64,000 nt of DNA from Warburgia ugandensis (GCA_035236585.1 CP141132.1:63957880-64021879); one strand, 5' to 3'; shown: positions 11,590 through 25,665, counted from the first letter of the stretch. The notes: generated from the sequence alone by a model not told the origin. Program-made: numbers and translations.

Positions 11590-14500
11590 TGTGACGACCT
11601 GGGTTTTTATAACATATTTTATAATACATTTTGTCAAGACAAGGCCTTTAATAGTAAAAAATTTGCACAAAACAAAGCAGTGGAAATTCTTTTCTTTAGA
11701 ACTTATTTTGTAAAACCCAAGTTACCACTTCATACATAATATAAGTAAAGTTTTGTACAAGATAAAATTCCATTAAAGGAATATATTTTTATTAAACTTC
11801 AAGATCCATCCAATGGTTCATAGTACACAGCCCATTATATCCTTACAATAATTGTCCAAATACACAATCCAAATTTCAAAGCTCTAAATGTAATACAAGC
11901 TCTCAATACAATACTAGCTCTCAATACAATGTTTCAAGGGATATACTCTGATTACTTATTCTTCAATAGCCATTCAAGTCTTGAGCTCCTAAGTTTCCTT
12001 CTCTGTATCTGAGATATTGTAAACATTCAAACATTTACAATATCTCAGCAAGTTATGCTTGGTAGGGGATAAAAATGTAATATATTGATAATATAATCTT
12101 AATATTCAGTTATCTCATGATTCATTCTATCATAAACACATTCATGGATCAATATCATTTATATGGACATCTCATTACTTTGCCATTTGTGTTCATCTTT
12201 ATACATACATACCATATACGAACAAATTCGCTAAAATTGTGAAAATAGTCAATAATCATTACCATGCTAAGCTGATCAACTCCTTTCACTATAGGAGATT
12301 AGTATCTCAGTCAGTTAGTATACTGGGTATTTTCCTTCTTGGAAAAAATACTAGTAAAATACAATTACCTGGCATTTCATCATACCATTACTCAAGGAAT
12401 TTTACTAAGCCTCAACATAAGGCATCTCACTATTCCAATTTCATATGCATTATAATGCAAAATAATCAAGGACTACTATGCTTGCAATCTGCTCCATACA
12501 GCACGTCCAAATAACTGCTCTATAATCCACTTATACCATTAACAGTAGAAATTACAATATCCATGTCCGGATGGGAGGACCATGGCTGTCACAATGGTAG
12601 CCTTCCCATAATAGCCCCACCCGGCTTTCACCCTTTCTTAGGCTTGGTATTCAATGTCATCAAGTTTCAAAGAGCAGGTGGCCAAACTCTCGTAACTCTT
12701 CTAGCATAGCATCCCTAGGTCTACACCTGTTTAAAACAAAACCACAAACCTCCATGCTTGTATGTAAAACAATACTTGCACATATCAGACTATCTATTTG
12801 TTTATCTAAGGCTAGAATATTTTCTACTCCCCTATTCATTTAGGATTGTTCTCAATTCTCAACTTAACCATTTCATACTTATTTTCCTCATCATTTGGTT
12901 GGATCACATTTATTTTTGAGATATTTACCACAATATATTGGTATTGTACATGTCAATACTTCTAAACATAAGATCATGTATTAAACATGTATCTTCATGT
13001 AAACGCATTCTTAAAATTCACCTACCTCAATAGGGTATTCTTACTCGTTGAAGTCTGTCATAGTCTTGATCAACATATATCTATCAAATCATATGCATAA
13101 TGTCATCTTTCTAGTCAAGGGTACATACTACATAGTCTTTTGATCATCCTTATGTTAGATGATCTGAATCATTCTTCCTTGAATCACATATAACAAAGGG
13201 TTCAGATCTTCTATACAAGTACTATCTGTATCATACATAAACAATCTAATTTATATTGGTATTTCTTTTCCTTTATTGTTTTTTATCATTCAAGATCTCA
13301 TCTTGTTTGATTATCCTTATCTTACTTACCATTTTTATTAGGGTTAGATAATTTACTATCTTTTTATATTCTTATTAGTATTATTCAACCATTTAATGTC
13401 TTATTGGTTGAAGATAATTTATTTCTCCCTATTACTAGACAAGTCCTTATTTCAGGATGACTAGTGCTTACCAGTTAAAGTCTGCTCAAAGAGTGGTTAA
13501 TATAACCCTCATGTAAGGAGGTGTTTAGACCTCACTTGCATCAATGGGTGGTGAGGAAAAAGCACTTGGCTCTTATATACCCCCTATAACCATAATGTTT
13601 CTAATCCACTAAAGTGGCACTAGCTTAATCTTTAACAAAGTTTCTATGAGCTCTTTACCTTAAGTCCCTTCTCTAATTGATTTTAATTAATTTTTATGGA
13701 TATGCACAATGTCATCCATGGATGTTTATTATCTTCCTACTTTAGGCCAAGGAAATGGTAAACCATTCTTTATATTGTCCTGCTAACTATAGCCCTTACT
13801 AATATTAAGTCAAAGTCATTCATTCATTTTAATTGTCCATGAATCTCTATATTTTATTAGATTACATTTTTGGTGATTTATGAATATTAAAGTATAACCA
13901 CTAATTTAAGAATTATATCTACTAACTAAAAGACAATTAAGATGCTTACACTATACTTTGATAATCAAATAACCATACACTTTAAATAGAATTTTACATC
14001 TATATCATTCTAAGGACATTTATACTCTAATATACTAACATGGATCCTAGGTTATGAAATACATGAATTTTTACAAGTAATCTAATGAAATCATGCTAAA
14101 ATCTCATGACCCTAAGATAATTAAATTTACTAACCGATTATAACAACCTAAGAACATTAGAGCATAGCATGCAATAATTGAATAATTATACTATCATGCT
14201 TCCTAATTTATAGCATAAATCATATTTACAATTCTATTATCAAATAAAAGACAGTTACACTAATTAAATTAGGATTATTAGAAACTTTTAATTATGATCA
14301 AACCACTTGATTTTATGTTCATCCTTTAGATCAAGGATTTTAATTACATTAAGGATTTTTACTTCATTAAGGTCCAAAGATCATATCCACATGTTCTTTT
14401 ATTATATCGCATCCATGATCTCACTAGATCTCATCATAATCATATTCATTCAACCCATCCATAGGGTCTGATCATGCTTGATCTTACTGATTAAGTACCA

Positions 14501-16335
14501 TAAAGGGTAAATTTCTTAATTTTTCATAGATCTATCATAATAAATCCTCAATTTCACATATCATCAACATTATATCATATTTGGATTAGTTTCCCAAGGT
14601 CTGATCATCATAAATTCTACAGATCAAGATAATTAGAAATGTGTTTCCTATAAACAAAAATTTTCTTGAATTATTTATTAAATTTTATGGTTTCAGAAGA
14701 AAATAGAATTTACAAGCTTTCCATAGCTTCTTTCCAATCTAGATTTGGAGTCTAGATGACTTCTAAATTAAAGTTTGAAGTTCACAGTCAAAACAAGGGC
14801 CCAGATTCAATCTGGTCCTTGCAGATTAACTGGGACAATCAAGGCTCGCCTCTACCTTGTTCCGCTAGTGATGGCCAGTGTATGCCAAGAGGTGACCGGG
14901 GATAAGCGAGAGGTCCTGATTGGGACCGTGATCACCTATCTCCGGATCATCCCTGATCTACCATCATCTATGACTGGGATTTAACTATCTATGGTTTTTG
15001 GGTCCCAATTTTTCATCCAACGGCTCAGAGTTTTCATCTGAGCTATTGTATGATGAAATCTTAACCCTTCATGCCGAAACCATTGTCTCCAACGGATCAA
15101 CGACCGAGGAGATCCCTCAGGGAAACCACCTACCTGGTGTTGCTGGAGTGGAGAAAACCATCAAAGAAGAAGAGAGAAAACCAAAAACCCTAAATGCGTG
15201 AGGTTTATATATAGTCAGAGATTTCTCCGATAAAGTTGCCAGAGAAGAAGAAATAACTTGGAGGAAACATAGAACCCCCTCTGTTGAATAGTTTTAACGG
15301 TCCAAGATCATCGTTCACTAACTTGATTGGCCGAAATAACTTGAAATTTTTATCGAAGACGATGTCAGTATTGGACTTGAGATTGATTTGAAATTTTCTG
15401 TCGATATCACCGGTAGATCATAAATATTCCTTGGGGCTTTTGTAAATCAGGATAGCCCGAACAGATCTAATGGTTTAAAATTTAAAAGTCATCTATGTAA
15501 TTGGATGTCTAATTGAAATAGGATTTTTCTGTTGAAAACCCTAGCTACCGGGGATGACACATCAATTGACGTGCCTGACATCTCCACTAGGTATGGAGGC
15601 CGAGCGCATCTGTGGACTTTCTAACAAAGAAAAAAAATTAAGAGAGAAAGAAAGAGCATTTGGGGAAGATAGGGAAAGAATTTGGAATTAGGATTTTGGG
15701 GGAGTCTAGGGAACTTTGTAGTGGATTTTTAAAATAAATTGGAGATTTTTCTAAAGTATTTATAAGCACGTTTTGGAATTTTTTATGAATTTCCTATAAT
15801 TATGGTGTTTTTACTTTTGATTAAATTTAATGGGAAGTGGAGCTGCCACTCCACCTCTGTCTCCACTACCAGATGGTAGTGATTTGACCAGTGATGGCTT
15901 CTTAGAGAATGTTGGACCACGTTGTGGGCCCCACTTTAAATGTGAAATGATCGTTTTGCCCTTTTATACCCAAATATTGAGAAAAATAAGCACTAATTGT
16001 CCAAACTCGGAATTTAGTGTACTTAAAGTAATTTTGATTAGTTTTTCGAGCACATACAAATATTCATGTTTTAAATTCTCAGTTATGAGTGAAATTATCA
16101 TTCTACCCTTTTGTTTATAATATTAAGGATTTTCCATTTTAACTCCAAATTGAATGTACTTAATGTCATTTCAATCAGTTTTCCGAGTACATCCATAATT
16201 TATAGGTTTTAAATCATGGTTTCATCTCTATAAAAAGAGAATTTTTAATAACCTAATATTCCAACCCAATTTTTCTAAAAATTCAAACTTTATTAATTTT
16301 TCTCAAGAATTACACAAAAATTTGGGGTTATTACA
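11590..16335. mobile_element. Solo LTR, 4.75 kb, probable Del/Tekay-like gypsy
   Basis: The segment starts TGTGACGACC and ends GGGGTTATTACA, so it has the TG...CA ends and the short inverted GACC/GGTTA termini common in large chromovirus LTRs. The 5-bp sequence CAACA flanks it on both sides (11585-11589 and 16336-16340), a normal Ty3/gypsy target duplication. There are no pol motifs, no primer site, and no repeat of the first hundreds of bases at the end. A single LTR left by LTR-LTR recombination therefore fits better than a complete element. Related DNA begins at 60863. A TATA box on the minus strand suggests minus orientation. Assignment to Del/Tekay is inferred from the ends and the size. 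Confidence 0.75.
15204..15211 (-). promoter_or_regulatory. Possible LTR promoter TATA box
   Basis: TATATAAA on the minus strand is followed about 25-30 bases downstream by a pyrimidine-rich leader (TTAGGGTTTTTGG onward). This would be the transcription start of the LTR. It is the only good TATA box I noticed in the LTR. Confidence 0.35.
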
Positions 16336-16340
16336 CAACA

Positions 16341-17219
16341 ACATTAATAATCCATGAGAATCAAAAGTTTTTTAACAAATGATCCCCATTAAGGACATGC
16401 ATCTATAGTAGCAAATTAACAATGCCAAGCTTCATCTTCCTATCACTATTCTAAGAGTTCTGTTCTAGTAATTTACAAAGTACAGAGATGGTGGAAAAAA
16501 AAATTGCCCCATCTTACTAAGGACTTCTGAAAATAACTTTACCTCTTCATTTTCCTACAAGAAAGCCCTCAGATCCTCACTTCATTGAAGTTCAGGATGT
16601 GAAGCTAATCGATTTACAAATATATCCAATGCTTGATGCCTCATCTCAATGAACTCAACATTGAAGCAAATGAGGCACTCGATTTACAATTGTAATGAAC
16701 AATGAGAACTTACACATCATTTAAAAATCAATTCAACACTTACCTCAAATGTTGTATAGCATTTCTTTAAGTCCAAAAAGTACAAAGCTCCAAAATAATT
16801 CAAAAGAAAATCCTACCATTCAACCACTCATCTTCCATTTTTTGGAGGAAATACAATCTATAAAAGTTATATGGCAAATGGATGATCAATTGGGCTAATC
16901 TTGAACAAATATGGGTCACAAGACTTTAGAATAAAGAGTACAGTTAATCGGGGCTCCTATTAAATATGGGTCATGATACTTCACAATAAAGAGTATTGTT
17001 ATGATTTCAATCTTAAGTATGAAAATAAGGTTCAGTCTATACATACTTACCAAATGAGAAAATTATAAATGCCAGGTCCATGTAGTAAGTATTTCAATCC
17101 ACAAATCTCTATAAACAAATCAAAAGAAGTGAAGTTAGAATAAAATACAAATGAAGTACAATAGTTCTAATGAATGGAATTGTTATAATGAAGTAAAGTA
17201 GTTATATGACCTAATTCGA
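16341..17219. other. Flank between solo LTR and hAT, nothing coding
   Basis: AT-rich. It may hold the 3' end of the hAT element, but I could not find terminal inverted repeats or an 8-bp target duplication. Confidence 0.4.
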
Positions 17220-19185
17220 TCTTCTAGCATAGTTCAAACTCATTTGCATCTTCTAAAGGATCATCTAAAGTTGAAGATTGCAACCAATTTTGAGTGCAAA
17301 TGATGGCCTCCACTATTGTCGATGACAAAGAACTTTCAATAAGACTCATGAACACGCCATCCAGTGCTAAATGTTTATTTAAAGGCAACTGTAGATACAA
17401 GAACTATTAGCATATCACATGCGAATTGTGAGAGGATGAGATATTTTGTTGAATGGGTCTTTCACCATCCTAGAATATCAAATGATGGATTATTCTTCTT
17501 ACATTCCTCTAATACATATCTCTCAAGCTTAGATATGGTACCTGTACTACTTTATTCCTCCTCCACAAGTCTCTCATACTCAAAAGTTGAGAAATCTATC
17601 AAGCTTTCCTCTTCATCATCATTGTCACCATAAACAAGACTCTTGCATAAGTTTTGATTGAGTTGACTTCCACTAATGTCCTCAACAACATTCTCATCAA
17701 CATCATGTTTGATGTACCAATCAAATAAGAGTGCACTAGCATCTCTCACTGCTTTCATTTTCTCTACTACCAAAATATCATAAACTTTGCTCAAACATAA
17801 CTTCAAAAAAGGCAATTGTACTTAGTATCAAGTACTACATCCACAAACAACAATATATTCATACTATTAAATTTACCCCATTACTTGTCAAACTTTGACT
17901 ACATAGATCAGACATTATGCACAAAATCTCATCTCCATGTTTGTATAGACTCAATATAGCAATGCAAACAATCATGATCTCTTCAAAAAATGCATTACAA
18001 GATACATATTTGGTGCTTGAAAACGTCAATGTAGCACTATAAAAAAATTTCAAAAACTTCACAAATGACTTTGCCCTTGACTAGTCATTAACTAGTGGAG
18101 ACCCCACCACTTTCTTTCCTACTTTCCTTCTCCCATTACCACCACCCCCCTCTTCATCATTATCAATCTTACCTTCTTTTTTAAACTGCTTTTGGTATGG
18201 TTTGTTGTTTTCATTTAGACAATCATATGCTTTTTGAAATTGTATAGTCCTCTCCAGTATATGTCCAATTCCATCTAGTTGACACATCTAAGAACGTTGT
18301 GCTTTTACAAGTAATGCCTTCTCTCTCAGCATAAGTATTGAAAATGATCATCATAGATAGTGAGGATCTCACATATTTCACGGCAGTTTAAATTTTCTAG
18401 ATAGACTCATCCATCTCTTTCAAAACCTCACACACAATAAGATTTAAAATGTGAGCTCTACATCTGATATGCAAACCTCATGCTCTAATTAAGATGGCGA
18501 TCGTCCTCTTTAAAAAATTGATGACACTATTATTTGAATTGGCATTATCCACTATAATACTAAGAAGCATGTCCATTCCCCACCCTATTAAGCAATCCAC
18601 AATTCTTTTTTCCACTAACTTACCCTTATGACTAGAAAGTAAGCAAAAGTTTAAAATCTTCTTCAAAAGTTTTCCGTCATTGCCAATATAATGTATGGTG
18701 AGACTCATCTACTTTAAATTTTGTATTGATATCCATGTACCAGTGATGAGGCAAATTCTTTTATCCTAGAGTGCAGTCTTCAAATATTTCTTCTCTATTA
18801 AGTATAATTGCAACCAATCTCTATTCACAATAGTCTTAGCTATGACTCTTCTACAAACTTCAGCATTAAAATTCTAATTGACAAGATGACTCTCACTAGT
18901 CCCCACACCAAATATGCTTAATTGTTTAAACTCAAAGTGCTTTAAGTCTTCTCTTCCACCCAATTGGGAAACTTCTTACATTTAGATACGTGGAAATTCA
19001 AATTCTCAATGCCATTGAGGTTTTTATTACATGCATAATCCTTACCACAATAATTACATGAATATGTAGGACTTGAGTCACCATCTTTTTTTATTCTTGT
19101 AAAATGGTCCCCAGCCTCCGGCTTGTAAGCTAGTTTTTTTCTTGATATCACTTGCTACACTCATATGAGTAGTAAAGGGAGCATG
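17220..19185 (-). pseudogene. hAT transposase (BED-type, RICESLEEPER/DAYSLEEPER-like), broken
   Basis: Reading the minus strand from 19180 downward gives a BED zinc finger (about 18970-19110: FTRIKKDG, CNYCGKDYACN, HVSKCKKFP, i.e. C-x2-C then H-x4-C). Next is the transposase core at 18478-18708 (TIHYIGNDGKLLKKILNF, then IVDNANSNNSVINFLKR, holding a catalytic-region Asp). The DUF4413-like linker follows at 17860-18060 (FYSATLTFSSTKYVS) and 17552-17815. The C-terminal dimerisation region is at 17250-17540 (LERYVLEECKKNNPSFDILGW, KYLILSQFACDML, STVAFK, then AIICTQNWLQSS). Domain order is complete, but stops and shifts separate all parts, and STVASESAFSTGGR is changed to STVAFK plus a stop. It once cut and pasted hAT elements and is now inactive. 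Confidence 0.85.
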
Positions 19186-21109
19186 GGCATCAGGATTACT
19201 ATTACACTTGACCACTTAATCACAATGTACATTCATCTACAAATGAAATGCTGCAAATGGAAAAGAAAAACATTGCAATACTATCAAAGGATAAAGAAAT
19301 GAGATGTTTAATAAGATTAGGAATAACATTATAACACTATCATTTCATCACACAAATTTCATATGAATTATGAAGGGCATATGTATAACTTAAGAGATTA
19401 TTAAGGTGATAGATCAATACGTTATACACTAGATATGTTACAACTCAATAAATACAAAGTCCTTAAAAAACATACAATAAGTAGAGATTGTAGGAGTAGT
19501 GGAAGAGCATTACCTGACTACCATATTAAAAAAGCCAAGTTCCTAACAGAAGCATAAATCTATTAGCGAATTAAATTGATGAAAGAAATTAGGTTAGTCC
19601 TTTGCATAGCTACATATGTGAGGCAGGTAGGAGAAGAAAGAAATCTAACTAAATAAAAGACATAAGAAAAACAAATATTATTCTAATACATAAGGAGAGT
19701 AATGTGATTACTCTTCCTAGATTTAGGCATGTGAGTATATGTTGCAATGTTAGTTATCTAATCCTTATAAAGGTACTGACAAATAGAATTAGAATTGTAC
19801 CACCTAAAATCAATAGCAAAAATCCTGGGACATTTCTGAAAGGAAGGTGTATGTAAGATAACATTTTACTAAGGCATGAAATTATAACACTTTTTAAAAA
19901 TAAGAAAAAAAAGGGGGTAAGAGGCAATGTTTTCTATAAAGCTAGCATTGAAAAAGCCTATAACCTAAGATGAAAGCTATATGAGGCATTCAAAGCATGC
20001 AGTGCATTGAAATTAGATCAATTTAGTTGATGGTTGGTGGCTCAATATTATCCATTAGAAGAACCCAATATGACAACGTATTTTTTAGTGCAGCAATAAC
20101 TTTGAAAAGAAAGATCACTCGTCTTTTCTTCTATCTCTCTAGAAATATGATCAAAGAATCTAATTTGAAACTTTTAGATAAAATAAGAATAGCCCATACA
20201 TTCAAAGACCCCTTTTTATCATTAGCAATAACTTGTTTCAATTGCATATCATAAGGATTCTAGCAACTACTTCGAATACAATATTAGTAAGCTTAGGCTG
20301 TAGAGCCTCAATATCCACGAGCTTATTAGCTCAACAGCAATTGGTTCATACAATACACCTAGTTGCTTCTTGTGAATTTTCACAACCTTACTGGCAAAGA
20401 TTACTCATTTGGAATGAATGTTCAAGTTATTGTATATATCATAACCAATATAGAAATGAACAGCATGGAACATGAAAATGCATCCTTTACATAATATGTG
20501 CTACAAGTAATCAAAAATAGTATGAGGGAGAAAAAGTCTATTTTGTGCATAGTCTATTTTTAGTATATTATCTGCAAATGTTTTATGAGTATTGGCTGTA
20601 CATCACCTTTGAAAAAATTAGTCCTTGTCGGTATGGTTTTTTCTTTAATTCACTTGTTTCTCTTTTCATCTTTCTCCTTGTCACTACTAATTCTCTTCAC
20701 TTTTGCATTTCTCCTTCCTAGGATTTGGTATGTTATGCTAATGAGAGATTTTGTTTGCTTTAATCTTGTCCCATGCTTCTAAAAGTTGTATGCAAATACT
20801 GGAAGATCTTTTCAACCTACCAAAGAATAGGAACTGTGCTGATTGTGGAAGAAAGCATATATTTTTAGCTCCTTGGGATAGCAATAGTTACATTTTAATG
20901 TTATACGATGTTACATAATTAGAAATGAGTACCAGAAAATTTGATAAGTAGTCAATGCAATCCATCCATTTCCAGTAATACTAAATAGTAAATTTCACAT
21001 AATAACTAATCTACTTTGCTAGAATTTAACTAGCTGTTATCTTCTTTGAATGTCCATACTTTGAATTCCAAGAAGAATATTTAAACATACATACCAACAG
21101 TAAAGAAAA
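19186..21109. other. Intergenic stretch upstream of hAT, no gene seen
   Basis: AT-rich with only short open frames (up to 80 codons) that match no family I know. It could be hAT leader or unrelated DNA. Confidence 0.4.
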
Positions 21110-21127
21110 GGGGGGGGGGGGGGGGGG
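21110..21127 (+). repeat. G18 homopolymer
   Basis: Eighteen consecutive G directly precede the tandem array. Confidence 0.95.
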
Positions 21128-21140
21128 AGGGGAGGATTCT

Positions 21141-22769
21141 CCAATAAACTTACCTGATACCAAAGATAAGAGGCTAAAACTTAGTGGGACTTAGGAAGTA
21201 GGAGGCAGGATCCAATGACTAGTGGAATTAGTTCTTTCAAAGGATCCACAAATGTCGTAGACTAACAAATCCTTGCTCATCAATCAGTTCTCTATAAATC
21301 TTTCAGAGTTTGTCTCTAAAGTTAGTTGTAATATAGAAAGGGATAAACAAATTGCCCAAGTGAGATTTTGTAGAAATATAATGTTTTAGGAAAATTAAAA
21401 ACTAGACTCAACTCTGCCCAATGTGCCCACATACATGCATTTTCACCCTAGAAATCTTAGACTTACCAATCCAAAAATAAGGTAAAGAAACCCTGGTAGC
21501 TAAAGAGAAATTAAATGGAGAGAAAAACAAAACCTAGAACTTTGGATTTCTATAGAACTAGCAGAATAGAAGGAGAGATCAAATGGTCGAAGCACGCCAC
21601 CTCTGAAGAGAAAATGGAATCCTTACTAGTATCATAGCTCATAGCTAGAGAGGGAGAGTCTAAGACTGAGAAGCAAAGAGGCAGATACCAATAAACTTAC
21701 CAGATACCAAAGATAAGAGGCTAAAACTTAGTGGGACTTAGGAAGTAGGAGGCAGGATCCAATGACTAGTGGAATTAGTTCTTTCAAAGGATCCACAAAT
21801 GTCGTAGACTAACAAATCCTTGCTCATCAATCAGTTCTCTATAAATCTTTCAGAGTTTGTCTCTAAAGTTAGTTGTAATAGAGAAAGGGATAAACAAATT
21901 GCCCAAGTGAGATTTTGTGGAAATATAATGTTTTAGTAAAATTAAAAACTAGACTCAACTCTGCCCAATGTGCCCACATACATGCATTTTCACCCTAGAA
22001 ATCTTAGACTTACCAATCCAAAAATAAGGTAAAGAAACCCTGGTAGCTAAAGAGAAATTAAATGGAGAGAAAAACAAAACCTAGCACTTTGGATTTCTAG
22101 AGAACTAGCAGAATAGAAGGAGAGATCAAATGGTCGAAGCACGCCACCTCTAAAGAGAAAATGGAATCCTTACTAGTATCATAGCTCATAGCTAGAGAGG
22201 GAGAGTCTAAGACTGAGAAGCAAAGAGGCAGATACCAATAAACTTACCAGATACCAAAGATAAGAGGCTAAAACTTAGTGGGACTTAGGAAGTAGGAGGC
22301 AGGATCCAATGACTAGTGGAATTAGTTCTTTCAAAGGATCCACAAATGTCGTAGACTAACAAATCCTTGCTCATCAATCAGTTCTCTATAAATCTTTCAG
22401 AGTTTGTCTCTAAAGTTAGTTGTAATAGAGAAAGGGATAAACAAATTGCCCAAGTGAGATTTTGTGGAAATATAATGTTTTAGGAAAATTAAAAACTAGA
22501 CTCAACTCTGCCCAATGTGCCCACATACGTGCATTTTCACCCTAGAAATCTTAGACTTACCAATCCAAAAATAAGGTAAAGAAACCCTGGTAGCTAAAGA
22601 GAAATTAAATGGAGAGAAAAACAAAACCTAGAACTAGCAGAATAGAAGGAGAGATCAAATGGTCCAAGCACGCCACCTCTAAAGAGAAAATGGAATCCTT
22701 TCTAGTATCATAGCTCATAGCTAGAGAGAGAGAGCGAGAGAGTCTAAGACTGAGAAGCAAAGAGGCAGA
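21141..22769. repeat. Three tandem copies of a 547-bp unit
   Basis: Copies begin at 21141, 21688 and 22235 and are nearly identical. The third has lost about 22 bases (around 22628), and single-base changes distinguish the copies. On the minus strand each unit carries good splice-donor words: TATC(A/T)G then GTAAGT near its left end, and GATTG then GTAAGT in the middle. It also has pyrimidine-rich leader-like DNA with CTCTC and AGGGTTTC. The unit may therefore be a duplicated promoter/5' leader rather than a satellite. No gene can be read downstream apart from the dead hAT transposase. Confidence 0.92.
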
Positions 22770-22927
22770 GAGATAAGGACTCAAGAGTTTTTTAGCATTG
22801 TTGCATTAGGGTTTTCAGCTATGTCAAGGTCCAATCTTCGAGACTTAAGTGCCACTCTGTGATCAAGAGGGTCAAGTCAAGTTAGGATCCGAGTCCTAAC
22901 CAGCCAGCTAGGTGAGTTTATATGCCA

Positions 22928-22970
22928 TCATCCCCCGGCGCCCCCCCCCCCAGCCCCCCCTCCCCCGGCC
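22928..22970 (+). repeat. C-rich tract
   Basis: C runs of up to 11 are interrupted by G and T. It encodes only a spurious proline run. Confidence 0.85.
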
Positions 22971-25665
22971 CAGATTATATGAAACAAAGATATTTTCCCC
23001 TCAAAATAAGATATGGGACTACAAATGTGGTGTATGGTTCAAGAGGGTTAGGCATCCTTAATGCTAGAGTGGACAACATCCTACCTACCACATTGATGCC
23101 AAGTGGAAGCCAAATGAGATACTGAAGTGCCCAGCCATGCCACATCAACTACCATTTTGTCAAAGGTATAGTGGTTGGAGATTCCATGAGTTTTCATGAA
23201 AATTGAATTTTGATGGATTCTTGCGTATATTGAAGGTTTTCTGTTGTACAACATGGATATTTATCTAGTAGCCTTTTTTGGGGATTGGCATACTTTTTGT
23301 CTAGTATTAATTTATTTGGATATTGATGGTATTTCTTAAAACTTTATGAATTTTAAATAATAATAATAGAAAAATAACCAACGTGTCAATAAAATTGAAG
23401 CTAGCCCACTTGAAATAAATAAAGGCTTTTCTTGGGGTTTTTAGTATAATTCTATTTTTAGCGTTTCTTTTGGCCATTTTTCCTTGTAGGCTTTCTCTTT
23501 AGACCCTGCTTATATAGGCATTTTTGTTTTGGGATATTCTTTAAGCCCTTTTCCTTTAGGTATTTGGACCTTGCTTATGTTGCGTGCACATCCTATATGA
23601 CCTACCTAGTTTAATAAGTGATCCAAGATCAATGAAGCAGATTCATTTTCAAGCATTTGATGGGCCTGTATGAGAGGCTGGCTTTGCATGTCATCTTTGA
23701 AAGAGAGAAGTTCTATTTGAGCTTATCTGCCCAATCGACTTGAATTACTCAACATAGACTACTTAATTTAGATATATTTATTTAGTGACCCAATCTAAAT
23801 AGAGGACTTGGAATCTATGAAATTCTCAAAGACGAAGTAAAAAGAAAAAGAGTCTACATATAGGAAATTGTTTCAATCATCCTTTTTTTTTTTTTAATGG
23901 CAATCATACATGGGCCCCACAATTTCTTTCCGAATGTCATCATGTGCACAACTTGGCATATGCAAGAGCAGCAAATTACAGTTGGCCTTGTGTACAACTA
24001 TTGGATGATTCTAATGGCCCCGTCATTGTGTTCATTGAATATTACATATTTTCCAGAAGAAAATAAATGAAGCACTGGTATCTTATAAGACATAAACCAG
24101 AATATTTTCATCAGATGATCCTAATCACTATTACTCATGTGCATAAAGCAGATGGGTTAGAAAGATTTAATTTAAAACAACTTGATTGACATGGAAATAC
24201 TTCTCCAAAACTTAAAACTATTTCATTTTTTGTGGCTATGAAATCAATAGGATAAATACTTCAATGCCATATAATACTGAAAGTTGGCTTACAATATTGA
24301 AGGCAATGTTCACACCTTGCCACAAAACCTAAGATACTCATATATACAAAGAGACCTTAGGCTATTTACGACCAACATAAGTCCAGCCTCTTTATCTCAC
24401 TGAAAATTCAACTCTTTTGGTGGTCTTTTTCTTTGCAAGAAATAGGTTTCTTTACACTAGCAGCCCGTGCGTACAGGTTTTCATGGTTTTTCAGCTGTCA
24501 AACCACTTGCATAGTTTTTCATGGAAGTGAAACCAATAAGAATCCATGAAAACCAAAACTTAGAATCAATAACACGAAAGTTTGACCAAATTTTTCACTA
24601 TCACCAACCACTAACGTGGTTTTTAGCCAAAATGTATAGAACCCTCAAGCCACTACTCTTTTATAGAATGAACCCACCTACCCCCTTGGTGGGAAACACA
24701 CATATAAGAGAAGTGAATAGTATAAAAGGAGAGAGTTGGTGGAATGAATCAAGGAGAGAGCGACACTTTGTCTGTAAAGTGTCATTCTCTTTGGAGTTGC
24801 CATGTTAAAGAGTGTAAAAAATCAGGAGTGACTTAAGAAATGTTTCCCCCATGACTAGAAACTCTGAACTTTTGTATTCTTTAATGATGTCTTCAAGTTT
24901 GTCGTGTCTGTTGTGAGTAATTCTTTGTCTTTGAATGTATGTTTATTGTCTACTGATTGTGAAGAGTTATTCCAACGTTTTCAATCTTTTCATAGTTACC
25001 ATAGTCTGTTTATAGATGTTGATTGTGGCATACAAGCTCTTGCCTTAGTTCTCTTGCTTTTCCTCTATCTTTAGCGGTTCGATCTTAAGTAGAGCCTGTG
25101 TATGGTGATGATCATATAGTGTTCCAGGAGGGATTAATCTGACCCTCTAGGCTTTAGCCCAACCATGAAGAGTTTCAATAGTGATGATCTTCGTGATTTG
25201 AAGAAATAGTTGAGGGGCGACCCACTGATGACCGCCTTTGATGTTTACGTCTTCAACAAGCACCAATATTCGATCGCGCACCAGGGCATTTTACTTGTTT
25301 TAATCAAGATGTTTTATTTATTCCAATAGCAATTGTGCTTGGTAGTCAAGTGATTCCATTTGATTGATTATGTCTACTTGGTGGATGTTCTATCAAGCAC
25401 CCAGCAGCCGATGCACAGAAATAGCCTCATAGCCATCAATCAAACATTCCACCGTCACTCTTTACACCAAAGCCATCATCATCAACAATACATGGTAATA
25501 GATACCACTTCTAAGTGGGTCAACTAGGAACCACCTTGGGGTCCTTTCCCACCTGATGAACCAATGGATCACTAAGCTACCCAGTTTTTTTATTTTTTAA
25601 TAGAACACGGATGTTTCTGTTAGGCAGTGAGCTTAATTGGTCTTGACCTTTCTCAGCCGTATTTT
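22971..25665. other. Intergenic stretch, no gene recognised
   Basis: About 2.7 kb without a supported gene. There is a small inverted repeat around 24476-24555 (GGTTTTCATGG and CCATGAAAACC). A short open reading (MKSFNSDDLRDLKK) near 25166 matches nothing I know. Confidence 0.4.

Noticed and set aside
11585..16340. A complete LTR retrotransposon with short LTRs
   Set aside because: The first few hundred bases are not repeated at the other end, and no primer site or pol motif was found. A solo LTR fits better.
21110..21127. G-quadruplex or regulatory element
   Set aside because: A plain G homopolymer; no evidence beyond composition, and sequencing slippage is possible.
21141..22769. CRISPR-like or centromeric satellite array
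   Set aside because: There are only three long units with no spacers, in nuclear plant DNA.
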